From Armillaria gallica (taxonomy: Eukaryota > Basidiomycota > Agaricomycetes > Agaricales > Physalacriaceae): DNA of 64,000 nt. The notes under the pieces were generated by a model. It saw only the letters and a list, made by a program, of their open reading frames with translations, made no database searches and was not told the DNA's origin. The stretch lies in NCBI GenBank assembly GCA_037576215.1, contig JBANDB010000015.1, forward strand, positions 2,170,001 through 2,234,000, in the 5' to 3' direction. A program made the position numbers and the translations under genes. How positions within the stretch are numbered: the first letter of the stretch is position 1; the number at the start of each line of letters is the position of its first letter. Positions 53,820 to 64,000 of the stretch are shown here, in pieces.

Positions 53820-54834
53820 GAAATCCATAAGAAAGTGCTTGTCCGCGTTTATTGGCCCACCACAACGAACGCCCGAGGAAGCGTTAAGTATCCAGGTGAG
53901 ATGCTTTGCTCTGAGGTAAGAATATATACCTTTCTGTGGTAATGTTGCACTCACCACCGACCCAACAGGCGGCGACACTGCGATTCCTGAAATGCAGAGA
54001 TCCTACAATACCTGTACCAACACCAATTTGCTGCGATGACGATCTTGACGGCCTTGTTGGCGGAGCGTGGATCGTAACGTCTTTCGTGGGTCAGGTTATC
54101 ATTGGGTTCATAACATCGCCTTCAAGTCTGTCGTATTATAGGTCAAGGGAGACGTCCTCGCCGACAGGATGCACATCCTCACACCCACGGACGGACATGC
54201 CCTTCACACGGCCCTGGCGGATGTGTATACCAAAATACTTCAAACTGTCGGCACTGAGTTTACTGCGATAGGAAGCATACGAGAGAAGACGAGCAATCAC
54301 CAATGCAGTTACACTGTTGGATCCATGACGTTTCATCCCTCGGATAATGCTCCCTTGCCCTGCCCCGAAGGTTGCGGTCCATTTTCTTCAGCGCAGGATT
54401 GGATATCGGCGGTGATGAATCGACGAAGAGAAGGCCACGAAGACGTTCCAGAACGACCTGAGCGCCACGAAGAAAATCGGATCAGGGTGCTCAATGCGCT
54501 GAAAGAATACGATCAGGTCCCGCCTACCAGTCTTGTACTTGAACATGTCGGCTTCGGACCATCGAATATTCTTGTCGACCCTGACGATCCGACGAAGATT
54601 GTTGGTATCTTGGGATGGGCCGGGGCGCGTGTTGTGCCGTTTTGGGGCCTGGATTTTTTGGAGTTGAATGAGAGAGAGTGGGCGGGTTGTGAGTTGTCAT
54701 TCCGAAATGTGGTCATGAGGCGTTTTTCAGACGGGGTCTGGTATGATGAAGACCTACTGACGGCAGCGTGGTACGCAAGGAAGTGGCATGTGTTGACGGA
54801 TATGAGCGGAGCACTGCCCTTCCGCCGTAGTTGA
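53820..54834 (+). CDS. Aminoglycoside-phosphotransferase-like protein lacking catalytic Asp
   Basis: Three readable exons: about 53820-53893 (AFIGPPQRTPEEALSIQ), about 53970-54095 (AATLRFLKCRDPTIPVPTP; DGLVGGAWIVTSFVGQ), and about 54142-54834 (VKGDVLADRMHILTPTDGHA to the stop). They follow the fungal APH layout. Where the family has HGDxxxxN before NILVD, this protein reads EHVGFGPSNILVD. Where it has D-W-E-G-A, this one reads GILGWAGARVVPFW. Both the catalytic Asp and the metal-binding Asp are therefore replaced. The frame is otherwise intact, so it may be a pseudo-enzyme. The 5' end was not located. Confidence 0.6.
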
Positions 54835-54839
54835 AGAAA

Positions 54840-55121
54840 CGTCTAATGAAAGATGATGGGTTTATCAACGCCGCCTATGACATGTGGTATCCCTCAAGTC
54901 CCTGAAGACGCGATAGAAAAAAAGACGATGACATCATTGAATTCTGATTCTCGCCTCATGTATATCATCCTTATGGTCACAAAACCACAGAACGAATTCC
55001 TATACAGTTCAGATGGAGTACACGCAAAAACGCACTCACAAAGTGATCATAGAAGCTATATTTGTACATTCACATCAAGGCACGATGAAGGACGGCGTCC
55101 AATAACAAAAAGCCGCTAATG
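54840..55121. other. Intergenic interval
   Basis: Convergent 3' ends of the phosphotransferase-like and isomerase genes. An 88-codon + frame (54853-55119) has no recognisable features. Confidence 0.4.
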
Positions 55122-56234
55122 CTAGAGTTTCGAAGTCGCCTTCGTACGAAGTGGGGCAAACGTAGGCGCGCGCCTCGCCTTCATAGCAGACACGTTTTCA
55201 ATGATATCCTACATTTAAGAAAGAGGATCAATGGACGTGAAGAAAGGCACACGAAATAGAGACCTACCCTTGTTTGTAGAGCTCCCCCATTCCAAACCGC
55301 CGTATAGTCAAGATTCGCAGCAATGCTGTTATCCAATGCATGACTGATGATATGCTTCGTGCCTGCCACAGCGATGGGGCTCTTTGAAGCGATCACCTTG
55401 GCCAATTCCAGAGCTGCACCAACAACATCTTCCCTGCCGCCTTCAATAACCGAAGAAAGCAGACCCATCTTCTCGGCTACAGCAGCCGAAAAAGTCTGTG
55501 ACGTATAACAGAACTCTCTGACGAGGGATATGTTGCCTGCAATCTTGGGCAGATATGCGAGGGTGCCTATGTCAGCCGCCAGTCCCACATCTGCTTCCTA
55601 TAAAAATATAAATGTCAGGTGACTAGGAAGAGCTAGCAATGCACCTTGATACTAAAGGTAGCATTCGAAGCTGCGTAGCGGATATCACATGCACAGACGA
55701 TATCAACGCCCAGACCGAGGACGGCGCCATGTATCGCAGCGATAACCGGGAACGGACAGCGGGCTGGTGCGCCAATAGCGTACTGGAACGTCTTGATATG
55801 CTTCATGTGCTTGACGGCCAGCCTAGCGGTGTCGTCGTCGGATTGGGTAGATGACAAGCTCGCCAAATCAGACACTTTATCATCGTCAGCCAATTGAATA
55901 CACCGAAAAAGAAAACTCACAGTCGATCCCGGCGGTAAAAATCTTTGGCAACGTCGATGACAGGACGACAGCGCGAACATCCTCTTCCGCCAATTTGTCA
56001 AACACCTCCCCGTATTGAGTCCAGAATCTTTCGTAAAATGAGGATTGCGAATATAAAGCCTAACTGTGTGCTCCTTACTCGACATTAAAGGCGTTCACAG
56101 GTTTTCTAGAATAAAGATTACAAACGGTGACTTATCGTAGCCAAATGCAGCCCTTACCTGGATAGTTCGACGTGAAAAACATGGGGATACGGTTCAGAAA
56201 CGTGAATAAACTTCGTGGAGAATTGTGAGGCCAT
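55122..56234 (-). CDS. ECH1: Delta(3,5)-Delta(2,4)-dienoyl-CoA isomerase, peroxisomal
   Basis: Minus-strand exons read MASQFSTKFIHVSEPYPHVF, KPVNAFNVEFWTQYGEVFDK and AVVLSSTLPKIFTAGIDLSD. Then follow CPFPVIAAIHGAVLGLGVDI, CACDIRYAASNATFSIK, EADVGLAADIGTLAYLPKIA and a last exon DIIENVSAMKARRAPTF ending KATSKL-stop at 55122. This is the crotonase fold. HGAVLGLG gives part of the oxyanion hole, and the E/D of EADVGLAAD match the acid pair of ECH1/Dci1 enzymes. The C-terminal SKL is a type-1 peroxisomal signal, fitting a role in beta-oxidation of unsaturated fatty acids with odd-position double bonds. Introns are short GT-AG and the frame appears intact. The symbol follows the mammalian name; yeast Dci1 is the counterpart. 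Confidence 0.88.
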
Positions 56235-56525
56235 TAGTTAAAGGAGTGAACCCGAGTTCAACGGAGAGCATGATGATGACGGTTGACATTAAAGTAGGAG
56301 CCTCCGGCATTCAAAGATAGCCGATTGCCGGGTTTATTATTTCACAATACATACATATCGTCACAGCTCAGTGTAGATAGCTCTCTGTAGTGCGGACGTC
56401 GTTACGTTTCTGTTAAGGAGCCACGACGACTAATAAAACCAACTTCCTTCCTTCCGGAAAATGATATACTGATGATATTTCGTCTCTTTTATTCTATCGT
56501 ACACACAAACCCCTTGAAAATGGGA

Positions 56526-59369
56526 TCAGACTTTCTCAAAAATATACAGATACGCCAGCTTCTTCAAATCTTTCACACTTTCATCGTCCGCTTTGACGAC
56601 CTTCTCATCGTTGAAGAGCACCCACTGGTCTCCGACCTTGATATGTGCCACGTAATGACCGGAATGCACAGACGGTCCCTTGTGAGAGATGAATGCCTTC
56701 AGTTTGTAGATCGCCGGTACCGTCTTTGACCCTCCAATCACCGGCTCCGAGGGTTGAGCGGCCGCCGGTGCACTACTGTCTTCGCCAGAGTCGTCGGGAT
56801 GGTTAAACAACCACTCTACGGCTCGTTCGGCGTTACCTGCCTATAAGAATATTTTATCTCAGAACATGTCATCCGCCAAAAGGACAATAGAACGTACGGT
56901 TTCCCGAAGAGCCTTCCTCGCTTGTGCAGGAGTGAAACCCATATCCGACAGCATGCTAACTTGATCGGGAGATGGCTCAAAAGCAGCAGCAGAAGATGAG
57001 GTAGGCTGGATGGGATCATCGATATCTGAAGCAGCGTTAGCACCCGAGATACTTGCGCTAATGGTATACGCACCTGGATCCTCCATGTGGCCGAACAACC
57101 ACTCCATGGCGGCTTCAGGGTCGCTGTTTCCAGTAGCAAGCAACGCCTTCTGGCAACGAACAACCGGAAAGCCCATCGCCTCCAACTGCGTCATTGCAGC
57201 CTCATTGAATTGCGGTAGTGTTGCAGATGCTGTGGTGCCGATTAAATGGGAAATCAATAGAATACAGGAACATTACCAGCTTCGTTCTCCGGTAATGCGA
57301 CTTCGCCAGCTTGTAATCCATGCCCCAGCTGATTGTCCGTGAACTGGAGCTCGTCTCCGACAGGTAGTAGAACAGGTATGTCAAGTTTCGCTGGAACCCA
57401 GTTTACCAATTGGAATTTTTTGGCATGAACAACAAGTACGTCGGGGAAAGAGGCAAACTTGCTCTGTCTGTAGACGTAACCTCAGCAAATAGAGAATTTC
57501 CAAAACAGAGTGGATACCTACCTGAGAGCATGAACAGATTTTTGACAAGACGGGCAAGCGTATTCGAGGGCGTCGACACCGAGTAGTGACTGTAAACATT
57601 GCCACAGCTGGACCTCCTCATAGAGCGTCTTTCCATCGGCATCCTTGCCCTTCTCCACAGCAGGAATGGATACACTGACAACATCCATATTATCCACTCT
57701 ATACCTTACCTTTTTGCAGTCGTTGCACTGCAGTCTTTGCTCCATACCATAAGCAAACACCGACGTCGCGTCTATCAAGGAGGCCGATCATCAGCATCTT
57801 ATTTTACCGGAGAAGCTAAACAAACCTGGCTCGGCACGATCTTTATGTTTGTGCCCGTCTCGTCGTAGGGCAGTAATCAGGTGCGTAAAGAACTCTTCCG
57901 AATCCTGCTGCCTCATAGTCGAAAACTCTTCATGTCCTTTTCCAATGAGAGCTTTGAACCCGGTTGGTTTGATACCAGCTTGAAACACGGGTGTCGTCGT
58001 ATCTGCCCCGGGAGAGGACACATAATGTGCCGGACGAGAGTATCGTCCACTCAGAAGACCATCTGCTACCTTGTGCATCTGACATTCAATGCATTCGGCG
58101 GGCAAAGGTTCTGTGCATACCGCAGCATGGTGCTGGGCAAATGTGTCGTACCGCTGTTGAAATGCGGGAAGAGAGAAGATGGTTTGGAGTACTGAAGCCA
58201 TATAACAGCTAACAAGCATCGTTAGAAAATATCCTAACTTGGAGTTTAACCGCTCTACCTGTTTCCGAGGTTGGACAAACCAGTCAATCCAGGACCACAG
58301 ACCGGCTCAAGGGCTTTTCCGTCGTCACCAGTAAGAGAAAAGTCATATTTTAGGTTGTGCTCGATTTGCAGTTCTGTCATGCTCTTCTCGGTTTTCGTCT
58401 GTGTCTGAAGGTTAATTCCGAACGTTGCTAGATGAGAAGCTAGTTCGGGATCGAGCTTAGAGTCGTTGCATCGGTAGCAGTAGACGTCGGCGCCGCCTTC
58501 TGGGGTGATTGTTCCGAGCTTGACGCTGGCTGGGTGTTGGGTAGCTTCGTAATGGGCCAAACCATGTCCGTTACCGCTCGCGCCGCCGATTTGCTGGCGA
58601 CCACAGCCAAGTGAACCACATGTCAAACACAACCATAGATTCTCCTTTAAATCGCAAGACGAGCAGTGAGCGAGGCCCGAAGCAGGGATGGGACCATTAG
58701 CAAACTGTTCCAGAGTAAGGGTATGCTCGCAGGGTAGAATCTCTTCTTCCCAAGCTTTGACTTCGGACTGTCTAGCGGATGACATGGATTGCATCACGCC
58801 TTGCACCAGTGCTTGAACCTAAAAACTATTGAAGGACGGTAAGAATTCGATAGAAACGCTGTATACCTGAGGGTTCTTCGTCGCTTCTCGAAGTTCCGCA
58901 CCATTACTACTATCACATTGCCAGCACTTCACGACTGTCTGGTAGTCGTACTTGTCCTCTTCGCGTTCCTCCGAAATTGAGAGCTTCGTCATTTTAGCCG
59001 GTGGCTCCTCGTCCTCATTCTAAGAGTTTGTAAGCAAAACGACCATGCAGCTGGACCGCGACGTACGCGTTTCGCAGATGGTTTCAACTTGCGTTTCACG
59101 CTGAGAGTGAAAGGGTGACCATGCTTCGAGACATGCAGAAGAGCGTGGCGTCGTTCGGGATCGAGGCAGCCGCCATTGAAGCATGTCAAGCAAACTTCAA
59201 TTCCTTGAGAGTCGTCCTGGGATCGCGTCAGATCTACCGCCACTCGGTGCTGTGGTGCCTACTGTACCTGGGAGTCAAAACATTGCGTACACTCTTCTCG
59301 GTGGACAGACTGGGATAGTCGCGGAAGTTGAAGGCGTGATAGCTGATCTAGGTGAGAACAGGAAGACAT
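56526..59369 (-). CDS. UBP14: Ubiquitin carboxyl-terminal hydrolase, UBP14/USP5 (isopeptidase T) type
   Basis: Multi-exon, start ATG 59369 (MSSCSHLDQLSRLQLPRLSQ), stop 56526. The order is that of USP5: a variant zinc finger (ECTQCFDSQ; GIEVCLTCFNGGCLD; HVSKHGHPFTL), then a ZnF-UBP domain (CEHTLTLEQ; HCSSCDLKENLWLCLTCG; GHGLAHYEATQHP), then the Cys box split by an intron (GLSNLGNSCYMASVLQ). Next are QQDSEEFFTHLI, two UBA domains (TQLEAMGFPVVRCQKALLAT; VSMLSDMGFTPAQARKAL) and the His box (GPSVHSGHYVAHIKVGDQWV, FNDEKVV). It hydrolyses unanchored polyubiquitin and recycles ubiquitin in cytosol and nucleus. Exons splice cleanly and it looks functional. Confidence 0.92.
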
Positions 59370-59626
59370 GAAAATGGTGTAGGTGAAAGAATAAAAGTAA
59401 GTGGAGTACTAGTCGGATCCAAATTCACATTTCTCGGGCACGTGATATGATGACGCTTCCCTCCCGAATTCAAATTTTATTTCGTGTCCGTCATCCAGAT
59501 TTCTGATTCGGCGAACGGCGGAGACCAGCACAAAATTTAAAGGAGTCCAAATCCATAAATTCGTCCCAGAAAGAATAAGTACATTGGCGATGGAAACGGA
59601 TCTATGCCCGAACGAAGTATACGGCG

Positions 59627-62600
59627 CTAGGACACATAATATAACACTTGTCCAGCATTCACAGAGTCCCCGGGTTGGACTGCAATAGCTGTGACAGTCT
59701 TCCCAACCTCTCCCTCATCAAAGTTGATCGCAACCTCGGTCTTCATTGCTTCGAGAATCATCGCAGTTTCCGTGCTCGATTTGATCTGGTGCCCAACCTT
59801 AACTTCAACCTTCCACACATTCGCAGACAGCGGACTTGGTACTGGGATACCCGAGTCATCCGACGTGCTTGTTCTCCCCCCAGAAGACTGCTCTGCTTCC
59901 TTAGCAGTCATCCACTCCTTGAACAGCTCTTCCTCCCTATGAAATACATAGCAAAGTCAGCAAGACTCAAATGATACGGAGAATCAGTAGTCACACCTCA
60001 AAGCTTCCGCTGCACTCATTTCTTTCTGAGTCTTGATGATAGCATCCACTTCAGCTTGATGTGCTTTGTTCTGTTCAACATACTCCGACAAAGAAAACAA
60101 CACCTTCCTGACTTCCGGCTTAAACTTGCCCGCTTTGAACGCCCGAGAAATCTAGTCCTTGTGAATAAGAACCACATTCGTAAACGAAAGTAGCAGACCT
60201 TGAGGTACTCTTCCTCTGAAACCCCATACCATTCAATCTGATCGAATCTCTTCATCATAAAATGGGAATCGTCCCATGTATCTACGGCCAGAGTCAGAAA
60301 AACTGGACAGGCCACAAATGCAGGACTTACTCCAAGTACTCAGCGTTCGCCCAAGTAGCTGATATCCACCCGCTGATTCCAGTGGATATATCGAGCCGAC
60401 AACTCCGGCCAAACCGACGGCACCTTCAGGCGTATAAAGTCTGCATCGCAAAATGTTAATTTGGGCTACAAAAGAACCCGACGACCTAACCTAGTGGGAT
60501 TGTACTTTTGCCCCAAGAGACGCTTTCGGGGATCCATCTAGAAGTCGAAATCCTGTTTAACCACCGTTGCGGGCAGAAATTTTGTAATGCGCGTACCGGA
60601 GAGATAAAGGGCAAACCCACGACTGACCATCAACAAATAATGAGTCGATAAGTTAAAGCCGTGTTTGGCCACACTCACAAAACCCAGTCCCAAAAACCAA
60701 CCACGGAGATGACAGCATTGAATCGGCGACCTCTGACTTCGACTTCATCCCACTGCAGCGTGCAATGTATTCCTGTAGCCGGCAATCAGGAACTTATAAA
60801 ATCCCTATCACAAACTGACGTACCACATTGTTTGGTAGATACACCGCCTGTGATCGAACTGTTTTCATGTACCGGTCTACTGCGTCTTGACACCACGAGT
60901 CGTCGGGGACCTTGGAGTCAATCAGCACCCATAAGATGAAATAACTGTTAACGTCACTCGCCAGAGGCATCCGGTATACATCTACCTCAAGGGGCGGCAT
61001 GTGCATCGCGTCAGGAAGATCAGCATCAATCTCGATGATTATCTTCAGTAGTGCCTCCGCATCAGTAACCCGCTCATCAAAATGTATCATCAAGCTTCGA
61101 ATCAGCAAAAGGGTCGTCAATATTCCTGGGATCTGCCGTTTATTAAATTCGCGTAAAAACGACTCCAATCTCGCACAGAGAACGACGTCAAGACGCATCG
61201 GGCCGACTTCCAGGAAGAGGAAGGAATCTCCGACCTGGCGTATCTTAGATTCTGGGCGAAGAGCAGAGGCGGGTATATGTGCACGTAAGGACGATTCAGG
61301 TATTTGGCCAGTAGTTATCCACTCCAATATGCCCGAAGGCGTTATAGCCGAGGTTTCGGACTCGATGCTCGCCTCGACGGCAGCAAGCCAAGTATCGTTA
61401 CGTTGATGCAGGCAGGGTGCGTCACTCCGGCTGATCCCCTTGAACGTAATAGTGTCGCCTGGTCGTATCTGACCCAACTTCCAGAGGGAAGCAGAAGGTA
61501 CTACATGGCAGATTGTTGTCAGTGACGATACGATGTTGAAAGGAAAGAGAACCTCACCATTGAGGACGTTAGCAAAACCGCCAGCATCAGGAGCATCGAC
61601 GCCAAATAGAACAGGAGTATCACCGTTCACATTGAGCGCCCCAATCGAATCTAATCACACAAACATTAACGTTGAGCTTTGGTGGAAAAAGCGGTGGATT
61701 ATACTTACAACCTATGAATCAAGATCAGCCTCAATAAATTTGTAAGAATATTAAGACAAACCTTGGTCGACCACGTTAGAAGGATGGGAACCACCTTCTC
61801 CACCATGCTTTCTCGCCCACTTGATTCGAGGACCTTCCAACCTAAGCCCGCTGCGCCCGCTTGAAGGACTTGCCTTCCACTTCGCGGATGTGAGCATTTC
61901 CTGCCCTTCTGGGGTCAGATACTCGTGATCCCATTGCGCAGCCGGCAGGACCTCGATATCCCACTCGTTGGGGTAGCGAGGAATGAGATGCTCGGGAACG
62001 GAAGGAGCGGCATCATCAACGAGGTCGCACTGCGGACTGAGGGAGAGAATGTCTCCTTTGACGAGCTGCCGGCCTTGATATCCTCCTACTCCGACTAACA
62101 TCAACGTGCTCTTGGAACCCATGAAACTGGCAGCACCAGGAAGACCACCGAGAACGGCGACATATGCACGTAGTCCATGCGTCGACTATGAAACGCCGAC
62201 CTATAAGCCAAGTAGACATAAGTCAATACAAATAAGACGTACAATTCCAATCTTAAGGACGCTTCCCGCCTTGATTGATAGTCGCGTCCACATCCTGACG
62301 GGCGCGCCATCCAGTATTACAGGACTTGCAGCGCCGGTAACCGCAACTGCCGTTGCTCTGTGAAACTTGAGGGTGGGACCACTAACATTATGGATAAAAT
62401 TGGTCAGGCGGCCGGAGAGACAACGCGCATCGCTCACATCATCGTCGCCTCAAGTAACTCTGTCTCTGGCTTGTTTCCAACCAACATGTTGGCAACTTTC
62501 GCAGCAAGCATGTCCGCTGCACCACCGAGAGGAATACCATTACCAACTGTCGGTCGTCCCGGAAGGTCCTGTATCGTCGTCAAGATACCGCCTTCCAGTA

Positions 62601-64000
62601 CCTCTATAGCGCGAGGTACGAATTCCATCGTCGACAAGTAGGTCGTCGTTACCTTAAACAAAGCATGAAAACAACGTCAAGGAACAGACACAAAGATAGA
62701 AGTTACCTGACCAAGCTGGAACTGCGCGCTTCGCACGATTTCAGCAAGGTACTCAAGGTTGTTCGGAGGACCGAGGATTGACGTTTCTACGAGCACTTCT
62801 TCCATCCGCTTCAGAGCTTCTGTACGATCAGCACCGGAGACGATGAGTTTGGCGATCATTGGGTCATAGTTTGGTGTAACGTGCACTCCCGTACCCACCC
62901 AAGTGTCGATGCGGAGCCAAGGGCGGGGCTCGGGCCACTGAACAAGATGAAGCGTCCCGGGAGAGGGTGTGAATTGACCATACATAGGGTTCTCGCAATA
63001 TACCCGAGCTTCAATCGCATGTCCTGTGGGGCCTGAATGCACCGGTATCTCGTGCGCACTCAACGATAAACTGGCTTTCTGCTTGAGACCGAGCTTAATC
63101 ATGAGCTCGACGAGATCCAGTCCGGGATTGATCATTTCGGTGACGGCGTGCTCGACCTGAATTCTAGCGTTGAGTTCAAGAAAGTAGAAATCGCCGGTTT
63201 CATCGTCGACAACGAACTCGACGGTACCAGCTGAACGGTAATTGATGCTGGAGCAGAGGCGAACAGCGGCTTCGCACATCGCCTTTCTCACGTCGGCGCG
63301 TCCGTCACTCAAGAATGGACTAGGACCCTCTTCGATAACTTTCTGCAGGTAATCAGTTTGTTGACTATATCAAGATGACGTTATGGTACTAACCTGATGC
63401 CGTCTCTGCACACTACATTCTCTCTCGGAGAAATGGGTAACAAAGCCTTCACCGTTGCCAAAAACTCTGGAAACAAGGTGAGTTCAAATGGTGTTTGAAC
63501 ATAATCCTACCCACTGTATCTCTATATGCCGAGCTTGTCTAACATATTTCTCTAAGAATACGGCAGAGTTCTTGAACAGAGCCTGTCGTAAAAGAAAGAT
63601 GGTGAACAAGAAGATTCAAGTGAATGACCTATGACCACTTACACCACCCTTGGCCTGTGTAACAACGAAATACTTCTCAAGATCGCTAGAATCTTCACAT
63701 ATCTGCATACCCATGCCACCCCCTCCGCCGGTTGCCTTGAGCATAACGGGATAGCCTATCTGTTGTGCTGCAGTCAGCGCTTGTTCAAGCGTGTCGACAA
63801 TGCCATCGCTCCCGGGGACAATAGGTACTCCTGCTTCGATTGCAACTTGGCGCGCTTCGTGCTTCAGACCCATCTTGGTCATCTGTTCAGGGGTGGGCCC
63901 TAGGAAAGTGATGCCTTCGTTCTGACACAATTCTACAAAGTCCTGATGACGAAAGTCAGCGAGAAGAATTTGACTGGGGTCGGATAACGCGTTGGTCATG
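59627..64000 (-). CDS. DUR1,2: Urea carboxylase / urea amidolyase, 5' end outside window
   Basis: Reading leftward: the ATP-grasp biotin carboxylase ([61 protein letters not shown]), its C-terminal part ([16 protein letters not shown]), a carboxyltransferase half of AHS2/KipA type ([32 protein letters not shown]), an AHS1/KipI half ([28 protein letters not shown]), and a biotinyl domain ([11 protein letters not shown]) ending at TAG 59627. This is the order of urea carboxylase (EC 6.3.4.6), which makes allophanate from urea, ATP and bicarbonate. In yeasts it is fused to allophanate hydrolase at the N-terminus. That part would lie beyond 64000 or be absent, so the symbol is provisional. About ten short introns; intact as seen. 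Confidence 0.88.

Noticed and set aside
61999..62640. + strand frames over the urea carboxylase region
   Set aside because: Antisense shadows of the carboxyltransferase exons.

Overview
The window reads as nuclear DNA of a mushroom-forming fungus (Basidiomycota, Agaricomycetes). Genes are broken by many short introns of about 45-60 nt with GTRNGT donors and CTNAC/CTGAC branch sites. The families present (DUF6534 membrane proteins, Ty3-type gag, small HND-type kinase-like proteins, MLKL-like helical-bundle proteins) are typical of that class. No bacterial operons, CRISPR array or rRNA was seen. Most coordinates come from reading exons by eye and joining consensus splice sites.

Layout. 0-13.3 kb is a gene graveyard with a few survivors: a decayed AAA+ ATPase (about 0.6-2.9 kb), a small unknown minus-strand gene with a tandemly duplicated 5' part, an intact five-exon DDE integrase-type gene (5.34-7.24 kb), a 10-bp-period repeat, a DUF6534 membrane-protein gene carrying one stop, and an orphan polyketide-synthase thioesterase relic. 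13.8-16.9 kb is a truncated Ty3-type gag whose in-frame stops are all TGA. It is joined at about 16.9 kb to a 2OG-Fe(II)-oxygenase relic that has a second copy at 24.6-25.3 kb.

19-51 kb is an expanded gene cluster. Four copies of one multi-exon gene (19.45, 30.55, 38.05 and 44.59 kb, all on +) encode a protein with a predicted N-terminal helical bundle of the MLKL/HeLo type, a degenerate kinase-like segment, a long unassigned C-terminal region and a C-terminal transmembrane tail. Copy 1 splices by eye into an uninterrupted 843-residue protein in 13 exons. Copies 2-4 each carry a different disabling lesion. Interleaved with them are copies and fragments of a small protein-kinase-like gene (intact at 27.98 kb; damaged at 42.8, 48.1 and 49.9 kb; relics at 8.4, 24.1 and 41.3 kb). 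The arrangement resembles fungal and plant immune or cell-death gene clusters that grow by duplication and decay. The immune role is inference.

51.7-64 kb is gene-dense and largely intact: a putative HELAH-motif zinc-peptidase-like gene, a phosphotransferase-like gene lacking its catalytic aspartate, a peroxisomal dienoyl-CoA isomerase ending in SKL, a UBP14/USP5-type deubiquitinase, and a urea carboxylase that runs off the right edge. The change from repeats to housekeeping genes falls at about 51.5 kb.
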